Notes: a model not told the origin generated them from the letters alone. 6,242 nucleotides of DNA from CANLWN01 sp039815505 (GCA_039815505.1 JBCBZE010000207.1:1-6242), one strand, 5' to 3'. Counted from the first letter of the stretch, positions 1 to 6,219 are shown. Numbers and translations: made by a program.

Positions 1-233
1 TGCTTTAAGGCCTCCTCAAGATCTTTTTCAAAATTATTGAAAAGTGTTTCCTTGTCATAGGCGTGAAATGTATCCACGATTTCATCCGCAAATCTAACAA
101 AACCGTAAATGTTATAGATGTCCCCTCGTATGGAAGTATCCAACATTTTGGTGGCCAAGGCAAATGATGTACTGTACGATTCCGTAACAATTCTACTACA
201 GGAATGGGATACAGTATCAAAAATAGCTTTCAT
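1..233 (-). CDS. crtB: Phytoene synthase (CrtB), N-terminal 77 residues, cut by the window edge
   Basis: This gene starts at the ATG at 233 and is still open at base 1, so only the first 77 codons are present. The product belongs to the squalene/phytoene synthase family, which condenses two geranylgeranyl diphosphates to phytoene, the first committed step of carotenoid synthesis. Visible family marks are the substrate-site segment YSTSF (residues 20-24) and YGFVRFADEIVDTF (43-56). The latter carries the first Asp-rich, magnesium-diphosphate-binding motif as D50-E-I-V-D54. The second Asp-rich motif lies outside the window. The start codon sits three bases after the crtI stop, so the two genes are almost certainly co-transcribed and perhaps translationally coupled. 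No Shine-Dalgarno sequence is seen, as is usual in Bacteroidota. The assignment to phytoene rather than squalene synthesis rests mainly on the adjacent crtI. Confidence 0.93.
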   Translation of the reverse strand, partial: MKAIFDTVSHSCSRIVTESYSTSFALATKMLDTSIRGDIYNIYGFVRFADEIVDTFHAYDKETLFNNFEKDLEEALK

Positions 234-236
234 GTT

Positions 237-1700
237 TTAAGTGTTAATGTTTTTTGCAATTAATTCCGACACTAATTTTCCAGAAATCAATGCCGGCGGA
301 ACTCCGGGACCAGGAACGGTAAGTTGTCCTGTAAAGAACAGATTCTTTACTTTTCCACTTTTCAATTTTGGTCTTAGGAATGCAGTTTGGGATAGTGTGT
401 TGGCCATACCGTACGCATTTCCTTTATAGGAGTTGTATTGTTCCACAAAATCATTTACACAGAAGGACTCCCTAAATATAATACTATTTCTAACATCTTG
501 TCCCGTTCTCTCATGGAATCTTTTGATGATCATATCAAAGTATGTATTCCTTAGTTGCGGTGTATCCTCCAATCCCGGGGCCAAGGGAATTAGGAAAAAT
601 CCTGTTTCACAACCTTTTGGGGCCATACTTTGATCGGTTACCGTGGGAAAATTTGCGTAAAACAACGGACTTGTAGGCCACTTGGGACTATCGTAAATTT
701 CTTGGGCGTGTTGTTCAAAATCGGTATCAAAAAATAGATTATGATGCTCAACTCCATTCAATTTTTTGTTAAAACCTACATAAAACAATAGGGATGAAGG
801 AGCAAAGGTCTTCTTTTTCCAATAGGCCTCTGAATATTGCCTAAATTGTTTATCCAATAAAGTTTCCGAGTGATGGTAATCCGCACCGCTCAATACGGCG
901 TCCGCAACGATCTTGGAACCATTACAGATAATTCCCTTACTCTTGCCATCTTCAACGATTATTTTTTCTACATTGTTGTTGGTATGTATCTTAACCCCCA
1001 ACTCCCTGGCGAGACTTTGCATACTTTCAATAATTCTATACATACCACCTTCGGGATGCCATGTACCGAGGCCGAAATCCGCAAAGTTCATGAAATTGTA
1101 AAAAGAGGGGGTGTTATTGGGTTTGGCACCCAAAAACAGAACGGGAAATTCCAAAACCGATATGAGCTTTGGGTTTTTGAAATTTTTTCGAACTTCGGAA
1201 CTTATCGTTTTAAAGAACTGGTCTACCCTTAAAACGGTTTCCTTGGTTACCAATTCGAAAGGAGAGATACCTGGTCTCAACACAACTTTGTTTATAGCTA
1301 TGTCATAATTTTTTTGTGCCTTTGCAATGAATTTTCTTAGGGGAACGGCACTCCCTTTTTCCAATCTCTCAAATTCTTCACATATTTTGTCCATGCAATC
1401 GCCAATGGTAATCTCATCATCGGCAAAGAAGATTTTATAAGCCGGGCTAAGTTTATCCAGTTGATAGTAATCCGATGTTTTTTTGTTGAAATCCCCGAAG
1501 AATTTATCAAAGATATCGGGCATCCAATACCAGCTGGGCCCCATATCAAAGGTAAATCCCTCCTTTTTAAGTTGTCTGGCCCTTCCGCCGACCGTATGGT
1601 TTTTTTCATATAAGGAGACCTCGAAACCTTGTTTTGCAAGATAACAAGAAGCGGATAGTGATGAAAATCCGGAACCTATAACAACGACTTTTTTATTCAT
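237..1700 (-). CDS. crtI: Phytoene desaturase, CrtI type
   Basis: The 487-residue product has the normal length for bacterial CrtI, an FAD-dependent, membrane-associated desaturase that converts phytoene stepwise to lycopene-like products. The N-terminal dinucleotide fold is VVVIGSGFSSLSASCYL (residues 5-21), with G9 and G11 in place and E32 placed to bind the FAD ribose. The third position of the usual GxGxxG is Ser14. VGGRA and the following GFTFDMGPSW segment are characteristic of the carotenoid oxidoreductase family. The C-terminal signature TGQLTVPGPGVPPALISG (457-474) is the carotene desaturase FAD and substrate region. The gene lies 32 bases downstream of the MerR-like regulator and three bases upstream of crtB, in one leftward operon. 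Its ATG is preceded directly by CTACAAAAT, nearly identical to the bases before the regulator's ATG. The number of desaturation steps cannot be read from the sequence; a diapocarotenoid desaturase is less likely. Confidence 0.95.
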   Translation of the reverse strand: MNKKVVVIGSGFSSLSASCYLAKQGFEVSLYEKNHTVGGRARQLKKEGFTFDMGPSWYWMPDIFDKFFGDFNKKTSDYYQLDKLSPAYKIFFADDEITIGDCMDKICEEFERLEKGSAVPLRKFIAKAQKNYDIAINKVVLRPGISPFELVTKETVLRVDQFFKTISSEVRKNFKNPKLISVLEFPVLFLGAKPNNTPSFYNFMNFADFGLGTWHPEGGMYRIIESMQSLARELGVKIHTNNNVEKIIVEDGKSKGIICNGSKIVADAVLSGADYHHSETLLDKQFRQYSEAYWKKKTFAPSSLLFYVGFNKKLNGVEHHNLFFDTDFEQHAQEIYDSPKWPTSPLFYANFPTVTDQSMAPKGCETGFFLIPLAPGLEDTPQLRNTYFDMIIKRFHERTGQDVRNSIIFRESFCVNDFVEQYNSYKGNAYGMANTLSQTAFLRPKLKSGKVKNLFFTGQLTVPGPGVPPALISGKLVSELIAKNINT

Positions 1701-1732
1701 ATTTTGTAGACTTGGGAAATCTTGGGCGTATG

Positions 1733-2632
1733 CTATAACGCCGTAACAAGTTTCTCAATGGAATTAAAGACTTGGATAGAAGATGGTAGCTTTTCTAAAT
1801 TTAAATGTTGAACCTGATGTCCCAATGCCCATAACTTATAATTTCCTTGGCTACTTATGCTTTTATTGAATTCGTGAACATATTTTTCAACTTTGTCTTT
1901 AGAAGGCTGAACGGTGAAATAAGAGATAAAATAAAGACTATCATAGTATTTCATCAAATCTTTTAGACTTTCTATGGGTACCGTCTGTCCCAAGTAGATG
2001 GATTTATAGCCTCTTAGGGTAATTTCGTAGTTCAAAAACAAAAGACCAATTTCATGGATTTCGTTTTCCGGAAGGAACATAACAAAGGTCTTTTCTTTCC
2101 GAGTAGGTTCAAGAATCTGGAGTTTTTCTGTATTTATTATAATTTTTTGTTTGATTAAACTTGTTATAAAATGTTCATGGGAAGGGCTTATCGTATCTGT
2201 TTGCCATAAAAGACCCAATTCGTTTAACAAGGGTATAAAAACTTCCTTGAAAATATCCCTGAAAGAACGCTCGGACAATAGCGCGTTATAGGTATTGAAA
2301 AACAAGGTTTGATCAAAATTGATCATGGCCAACTTAAAAGCATTTATGGTATGGTTTTTTACGCTGTTCTTCGCTACAATTTCCCGGACGATCAAAGGGA
2401 TATCCTTTTCGGGGATTTTAGCGATTTTAGAGATTTTATAACCGTTGTTGTAAAGAAGAGTAATGTTTAAAAGTTTTTGAAGGCTACTTAAACTATAAGT
2501 TCTAATATTCGTAGCCGTTCTCTCGGGAGATAATAAATTGTATCTTTTTTCCCATATTCTAATGGTGTGTGCCTTTATTCCCGATAGATTCTCCAAATCA
2601 CGGATGCTAAAGAACTTTTTTACATTGTTCAT
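1733..2632 (-). CDS. MerR-family regulator with cobalamin-binding domain (CarH/LitR-like, putative B12 light sensor)
   Basis: The 299-residue product has three parts. Residues 6-75 form a MerR winged helix with the recognition segment AHTIRIWEKRYNLLSPERT. Residues about 90-170 form a helical cobalamin-cap domain. Residues about 180-299 form a Rossmann B12-binding domain. The cap carries the Wx9EH signature of CarH proteins (W143, E153, H154). The Rossmann domain carries ExHxxG as E191-I-H-E-I-G196, where H193 would be the lower axial cobalt ligand. CarH proteins bind adenosylcobalamin, tetramerise on DNA in the dark and repress carotenoid genes; light breaks the Co-C bond and releases them. 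This gene heads the crtI-crtB operon, so autoregulation and pigment control are likely. The residue after W143 is Gln, whereas Thermus CarH has the light-state ligand His132 there. I chose the ATG at 2632; an in-frame TTG at 2656 falls inside the promoter -7 box. Light sensing itself is inference. Confidence 0.92.
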   Translation of the reverse strand: MNNVKKFFSIRDLENLSGIKAHTIRIWEKRYNLLSPERTATNIRTYSLSSLQKLLNITLLYNNGYKISKIAKIPEKDIPLIVREIVAKNSVKNHTINAFKLAMINFDQTLFFNTYNALLSERSFRDIFKEVFIPLLNELGLLWQTDTISPSHEHFITSLIKQKIIINTEKLQILEPTRKEKTFVMFLPENEIHEIGLLFLNYEITLRGYKSIYLGQTVPIESLKDLMKYYDSLYFISYFTVQPSKDKVEKYVHEFNKSISSQGNYKLWALGHQVQHLNLEKLPSSIQVFNSIEKLVTAL

Positions 2633-2653
2633 CTTTTGTAGGAATGTGTTAAA

Positions 2654-2686
2654 CAAATCTACAATTTTAAACCGTGCAACTACAAA
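2654..2686 (-). promoter_or_regulatory. Bacteroidota-type promoter of the merR-crtI-crtB operon
   Basis: On the minus strand a perfect TAnnTTTG -7 element (TAGATTTG, 2654-2661) is preceded by a TTTG -33 element (2683-2686) with a 21-base spacer. This fits the promoter consensus described for Flavobacterium and Bacteroides. Transcription would start near 2648, leaving a short leader of about 16 bases before the ATG at 2632. The placement rules out the upstream TTG at 2656 as a start codon. The transcription start itself is inferred. Confidence 0.6.
2675..2685 (+). promoter_or_regulatory. Candidate operator, promoter-proximal copy of an 11-bp direct repeat
   Basis: This is TGCAACTACAA, matching the copy at 2715-2725 at 10 of 11 positions. 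It covers part of the -33 box of the leftward promoter (2683-2686), so a protein bound here would block RNA polymerase. CarH-type regulators are known to bind short direct repeats that overlap a promoter. That the local regulator binds this sequence is inference. Confidence 0.42.
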
Positions 2687-2694
2687 AAAGGAGC

Positions 2695-2707
2695 GTTAAA
2701 TTTTAAC
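2695..2707. repeat. Perfect 13-bp palindrome in the divergent control region
   Basis: GTTAAA-T-TTTAAC is a perfect inverted repeat with a single central base. It lies between the two copies of the direct repeat and just upstream of the leftward -33 element. Its symmetry suits a dimeric DNA-binding protein. The arms are short and A+T-rich, so chance is possible. Confidence 0.35.
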
Positions 2708-2714
2708 AAAAAAA

Positions 2715-2725
2715 TGCAACGACAA
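2715..2725 (+). promoter_or_regulatory. Candidate operator, distal copy of the 11-bp direct repeat
   Basis: This is TGCAACGACAA, differing from the proximal copy at one base. It starts exactly 40 bases further from the carotenoid promoter and lies 70 bases before the divergent oxidoreductase gene. A shorter match, CTACAA at 2659-2664, is 21 bases from the proximal copy and overlaps the -7 box, so there may be a weaker third site. Confidence 0.4.
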
Positions 2726-2794
2726 TATTTAGGGGGCCTAAGGAGATAAAACTAAAATGCATGTCCTGTTAAATTAATATATTTAAGGATACCA

Positions 2795-4165
2795 ATGAAA
2801 CGCATTGAAATGGGAAAGGATATTAAGCAAAGTAGAAAGCAATTTTTAAAGACATTGGGAACAGGAACCGTAGCTATTGCCGGTGCGCCCAATATACTTT
2901 TGGCAGATCGGGGCAAGGAACGTATTTTTTTATCCAGAAAACCATATACGTCCAATGAAAAGGTGCAGATTGCATTGATAGGTGCCGGCGGTATGGGTTT
3001 TCAGGATACGTACACCGCTTTAAAGCATAAGGGTGTACAACTTGTAGCCGTATGTGATCTTTATTCGGGACATTTAAAGAAAGCAAAAGAAGAATGGGGC
3101 AATGATATTTTTACAACAAGGGATTATAGGGAGGTATTGGTAAGAAAGGATGTTGATGCCGTGATTATTGGTACACCAGATCATTGGCATAAAGAGATTT
3201 CTGTGGAAGCCATGCGTGCCGGAAAACACGTGTATTGTGAAAAACCCATGGTTCATTCGTTGAGTGAGGGGCATGAGGTAATCAATACCCAAAAGGAGAC
3301 CGGTATGGTTTTTCAAGTGGGAAGTCAGGGTATGTCTTCCTTGGGAAACGAAAAGGCGAGGGAATTGTTGGCCCAAGGTGCTATTGGAAAAATTAACTAT
3401 GCGGAAGGGTTCTGGGCCAGAAGAAGTCCGGTAGGTGCATGGCAATATGCCATTCCTAAAGATGCTTCCAGAAAAACAGTGGATTGGGATACATTTTTAA
3501 GGGATAATGAAAAAATACCGTTCGACGCCACCCGATTTTTCAGATGGCGAAATTATAAGGATTACGGCACTGGGATGTCGGGAGATCTTTTTGTACACCT
3601 ATTTTCGAGTCTACATTTTATTACGAATTCCTATGGCCCCAATCAGATTTATTCCTCTGGAGGGCTTCGATATTGGAAAGATGGCCGCGAGGTACCGGAT
3701 GTGCTTTTAGGGGTTTTTGATTATCCCGATACTGAACAGCATCCAGCTTTTAATCTATCCTTACGGTGCAACTTTGTAGATGGCACTTCGGGTACCACCT
3801 ATCTTAGAATTGTAGGTAGTGAAGGGTCCATGGATGTGCAATGGGAAAAAGTTATTTTACGTAGAAATCACCAACAATTCGACAATGATCCATTTATGGC
3901 GGCCAAATCATCTCAAAATGGGGTTGATTTAAAACGAAAACAAATGCTTCCCCAAGAAGAAATCGTATTTGAAGCTGAAAAAGGATACTTAGGTGCCCAT
4001 TATGACCATTTTGCAAATTGGTTCAACGCCATTAGAGGGGGAAGATCCGTATCTGAAGATGCGGTGTTCGGATATCGTGCCGCCGCACCGGCCTTAGCGT
4101 GCAACGATAGCTATTTTGAAGATACCGCCATTAAATGGGATCCGGTACATATGAAGAAAATATAA
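2795..4165 (+). CDS. Gfo/Idh/MocA-family oxidoreductase with Tat-like signal sequence
   Basis: The 456-residue product is an NAD(P)-dependent sugar-type oxidoreductase. After a leader of about 50 residues comes the Rossmann motif IALIGAGGMG (59-68). It is followed by GTPDHWH (126-132) and the family's catalytic C-E-K-P motif (148-151, with K150 as the usual catalytic lysine). A C-terminal substrate domain contains GDLFVHLFSSLHF (263-275), where D264, H268 and H274 are candidate active-site residues. The N-terminus SRKQFLK (13-19), then a hydrophobic stretch to residue 37, resembles a Tat signal but has Arg-Lys instead of Arg-Arg. Export with bound cofactor is known for Zymomonas glucose-fructose oxidoreductase. 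The ATG at 2795 follows AAGGAT closely, a possible weak ribosome-binding site; ATG 2810 is an alternative that keeps the signal. The gene is followed three bases later by a DUF1080 gene, suggesting a shared glycoside or sugar pathway. Substrate is unknown. Confidence 0.93.
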   Translation: MKRIEMGKDIKQSRKQFLKTLGTGTVAIAGAPNILLADRGKERIFLSRKPYTSNEKVQIALIGAGGMGFQDTYTALKHKGVQLVAVCDLYSGHLKKAKEEWGNDIFTTRDYREVLVRKDVDAVIIGTPDHWHKEISVEAMRAGKHVYCEKPMVHSLSEGHEVINTQKETGMVFQVGSQGMSSLGNEKARELLAQGAIGKINYAEGFWARRSPVGAWQYAIPKDASRKTVDWDTFLRDNEKIPFDATRFFRWRNYKDYGTGMSGDLFVHLFSSLHFITNSYGPNQIYSSGGLRYWKDGREVPDVLLGVFDYPDTEQHPAFNLSLRCNFVDGTSGTTYLRIVGSEGSMDVQWEKVILRRNHQQFDNDPFMAAKSSQNGVDLKRKQMLPQEEIVFEAEKGYLGAHYDHFANWFNAIRGGRSVSEDAVFGYRAAAPALACNDSYFEDTAIKWDPVHMKKI

Positions 4166-4168
4166 TTT

Positions 4169-4885
4169 ATGGGAAAAAGTATAATCGGTTTGTTCCTTGT
4201 CTTGGTGATTTTGGCCTGCAAGGAAGAAAAGAAAAAGCAAGTTGGGGCAATTGCTTCCCCCCAGAAGGAAATATGGGATAACCAATGGACCTCGTTGATG
4301 AACAAGAATCAATGGCGAGGTTATAATCAAGACTCCCTACCAACAAATTGGGCCATACATGATAGCATAATAGAATGTTTTGGGAAGGCGGGTGATTTAG
4401 GTGGGGATATTATATCTAAAGACCAATATGATAATTTTGAACTGCGCTTGCAATGGAAAATAAGTCCGGAAGGGAACAGCGGTATTTTTTACCATGTCGT
4501 TGAAGATACTATATATCATTCGCCATATGAGACCGGGCCGGAATATCAGATTTTGGATGATGTAGGTTTTCCGCAGCCCTTGGAAGATTGGCAGAAGACC
4601 GGAGCAAATTATGCCATGCACGCGGCCAATGACCAAAAAAAGTTAATGCCCGTTGGAGATTGGAATACAACTAGAATTATTTTCAATAATGGAAAAGTGG
4701 AACATTGGCTTAATGGGAAAAAAATAGTAATGTTCGACAAGTATGCGGATGATTGGACCACAAAAAGAAATGAGGGTAAATGGAAGGACTATCCGGACTA
4801 CGGTAACACCAATAGCGGATATTTGGGCTTGCAGGATCATGGGGCGGGCGTGTGGTTCAAAAATATCAGGATAAGACCATTATAG
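4169..4885 (+). CDS. DUF1080 (3-keto-disaccharide hydrolase family) lipoprotein
   Basis: The 238-residue product begins with a lipoprotein signal: a hydrophobic segment (5-16) ending in ILA-C17. The acidic-basic sequence KEEKKK follows the cysteine and resembles the surface-export signal of Flavobacteriia lipoproteins. Residues about 36-238 form a single DUF1080 (PF06439) concanavalin-like beta-sandwich. Family marks are GDLGGDIIS (75-83), NFELRLQWKISPEGNSGIFY (89-108), GPEYQILDD (123-131) and the C-terminal GYLGLQDHGAGVWFKNI (217-233). Members act on 3-keto-glycosides made by a partner dehydrogenase, and the immediately upstream Gfo/Idh/MocA gene, three bases away, is the obvious partner. 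The protein probably sits in the outer membrane, facing the periplasm or the surface. Its stop codon is one base from that of the convergent oxidoreductase gene. Hydrolase versus lyase chemistry cannot be decided from the sequence. Confidence 0.92.
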   Translation: MGKSIIGLFLVLVILACKEEKKKQVGAIASPQKEIWDNQWTSLMNKNQWRGYNQDSLPTNWAIHDSIIECFGKAGDLGGDIISKDQYDNFELRLQWKISPEGNSGIFYHVVEDTIYHSPYETGPEYQILDDVGFPQPLEDWQKTGANYAMHAANDQKKLMPVGDWNTTRIIFNNGKVEHWLNGKKIVMFDKYADDWTTKRNEGKWKDYPDYGNTNSGYLGLQDHGAGVWFKNIRIRPL

Positions 4886-4906
4886 ATCAGAATTTCCTTT
4901 CTGGAT
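4886..4906. other. Small imperfect hairpin at the convergent gene junction
   Basis: ATCAGAA and TTCTGGAT can pair over a six-base loop with one bulged G. The structure spans the base between the two converging stop codons and the last codons of the leftward gene. No T-run follows on either strand, so it is not a standard intrinsic terminator. It may be incidental, or a weak bidirectional 3'-end structure. Confidence 0.25.
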
Positions 4907-6137
4907 GAAAACTTGAAATATCCATAGATAGTTTTTTGTCGGAAATAATTTGGGATACCAGCTTGCCCGTGGCCGGTCCTAAGCTCCAGCCCATCATTGC
5001 ATGGCCCGTTGCAATGGTTAAATTTTTGAATTTGGAAGTCCGCCCTATATAGGGCAACCCATCAGGGGAAACGGGTCTTAAGCCACATTTTGCATCTGCT
5101 ATCTCGCTTTCGGAGATTTTTAATCCATCATAATAACTACCGGCCGCTTTGGCGATGGCGCGCACCCTTTTTTTTCGTATGGTATGGTTTATTCCCGACA
5201 GTTCCATGGTACCCGCAAAACGGGTAAATCCTTTCATAGGGGTGACGGCAACCTTGGCCTCCATCAAAATGGCAGGCAATAACACAGGGGTAGATCGTTC
5301 TACATTGATACGATATCCTTTGCCCGCTTGTAGAAGGATTTTAAGATGGAGTTTCTTGGCCATATGCTGACTCCAAGAACCTGATGCCAAAATTACTTCG
5401 TCCGCCTCGTAATTACATTGATCGGTGATGACTTTTGAAATGGTATCTTTATTCAATTCAAAATCGATCACTTCCTCAAGAGGTCTAAAAATCACCCCAT
5501 GCCGACCTAGATATTTTTTTAAGTTGTGCATAATTTCCCCAGGAGAAGTGTGTGCATCACATTCATAATGAACCGCTCCCTGTATATCCTTATGAAGACC
5601 GGGTTGTAGTTTGTTCAATTCCGTTTGCGTGAGCTCCCGTACCTCCAGCCCCTCATTCTTTGCTCTTTTGGCGACTTCTTTTTCGTGTTTGCCTTCTTTT
5701 TGGCTTTTGTAAAGCATCAACAAACCTTTCTTTTCCAGTTGAAATTCACCAATTTTCTTGGAATCATGCATCTTGGAATAAAGATCCTTGCTCAAGAGGT
5801 TAATGTCCTTTATGAGGGGAATGGCCTTTTCCACATTAGCCTTGGTCGCCGATACGTTAAAGTACCAGGCCCATTTTAGGAAGTCCATATCCAAGCGGGG
5901 TTTCATATAAAAAGGACTACTGCTGTTGAACATCCACTTAATGCCCTTGGCCATCATACCAGGGGATGCCAGAGGAATGATATGGCTAGGCGTTAAATAC
6001 CCTGCATTGACATAGGATGCGCCTTGGTCCATATCGGATTTATCGATTACGGTAACTTTATGCCCTTCTTCCAATAAGTAATAGGCGCAGCTTAAACCCA
6101 CGATTCCCCCTCCTATGATGATACTATTTTTACCCAT
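4887..6137 (-). CDS. FAD-dependent oxidoreductase, D-amino-acid dehydrogenase (DadA)-like
   Basis: The 416-residue product is a DAO/DadA-type flavoprotein that would oxidise the C-N bond of an amino acid or related amine to an imine. The FAD-binding fold is IIIGGGIVGLSCAYYLLEEG (6-25) with an acidic D32 at the end of the second strand. The C-terminal half has GLRPVSPDGLPYIGRT (352-367) and GHAMMGWSLGPATGK (378-392), both typical of DadA-like dehydrogenases. The frame is open up to an ATG at 6206, but that codon lies in the loop of the tRNA terminator, and its extra 23 residues are translated terminator sequence. The ATG at 6137 puts the dinucleotide fold at the usual N-terminal place. It is read alone, tail to tail with the DUF1080 gene. 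D-amino-acid, proline-type and glycine-type substrates are all possible; no neighbour narrows the choice. Confidence 0.9.
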   Translation of the reverse strand: MGKNSIIIGGGIVGLSCAYYLLEEGHKVTVIDKSDMDQGASYVNAGYLTPSHIIPLASPGMMAKGIKWMFNSSSPFYMKPRLDMDFLKWAWYFNVSATKANVEKAIPLIKDINLLSKDLYSKMHDSKKIGEFQLEKKGLLMLYKSQKEGKHEKEVAKRAKNEGLEVRELTQTELNKLQPGLHKDIQGAVHYECDAHTSPGEIMHNLKKYLGRHGVIFRPLEEVIDFELNKDTISKVITDQCNYEADEVILASGSWSQHMAKKLHLKILLQAGKGYRINVERSTPVLLPAILMEAKVAVTPMKGFTRFAGTMELSGINHTIRKKRVRAIAKAAGSYYDGLKISESEIADAKCGLRPVSPDGLPYIGRTSKFKNLTIATGHAMMGWSLGPATGKLVSQIISDKKLSMDISSFHPERKF

Positions 6138-6180
6138 CACTTCTGAATTAAATCTAAAGTAAGCATTAAGTGGATCATCG

Positions 6181-6217
6181 AAAATAAAAAAGCCCCAAAC
6201 TTCCATGAAGCAGGGGC
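6181..6217 (-). terminator. Intrinsic terminator of the tRNA gene
   Basis: On the minus strand GCCCC-TG-CTTC-ATG-GAAG-TTT-GGGGC forms a two-part stem with a three-base loop, followed by TTTTTTATTTT. It begins two bases after the encoded CCA of the tRNA 3' end and is a textbook rho-independent terminator. It separates the tRNA from the downstream flavoprotein gene, which must therefore have its own promoter between about 6138 and 6180. Confidence 0.86.
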
Positions 6218-6219
6218 AT

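Noticed and set aside
5..220. 71-codon minus-strand open frame at the left edge
   Set aside because: It overlaps the crtB frame that carries clear phytoene synthase motifs; it is the wrong frame.
870..1232. 120-codon plus-strand open frame inside crtI
   Set aside because: It is antisense to a well-conserved gene, has no recognisable domain, and its composition follows the opposite strand.
1711..1726. Direct repeat CTTGGG-AAAT-CTTGGG between the regulator and crtI
   Set aside because: Only 6 bp per copy and no promoter-like elements around it; the gap is 32 bases within an operon.
2729..2741. TTAGG-GGG-CCTAA hairpin in the control region
   Set aside because: A five-base stem with a three-base loop and no following T-run; too small for a terminator or riboswitch.
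2778..2785. TATATTTA as a -7 element for the rightward oxidoreductase gene
   Set aside because: It lacks the final G of TAnnTTTG, has no TTTG at the right distance upstream, and would leave only a few bases of leader before the ATG.
2769..2786. Inverted repeat TTAAAT-n6-ATTTAA before the rightward gene
   Set aside because: The arms are pure A+T in an A+T-rich spacer, so this is likely by chance.
3074..3445. 123-codon minus-strand open frame inside the Gfo/Idh/MocA gene
   Set aside because: It is a shadow of the conserved plus-strand gene with no protein-family features.
6154..6184. TACTTTAG with an upstream TTTTCG as promoter of the flavoprotein gene
   Set aside because: One mismatch in the -7 box and an imperfect -33 box that falls in the terminator T-run. 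The location is right, but the match is too weak to call.
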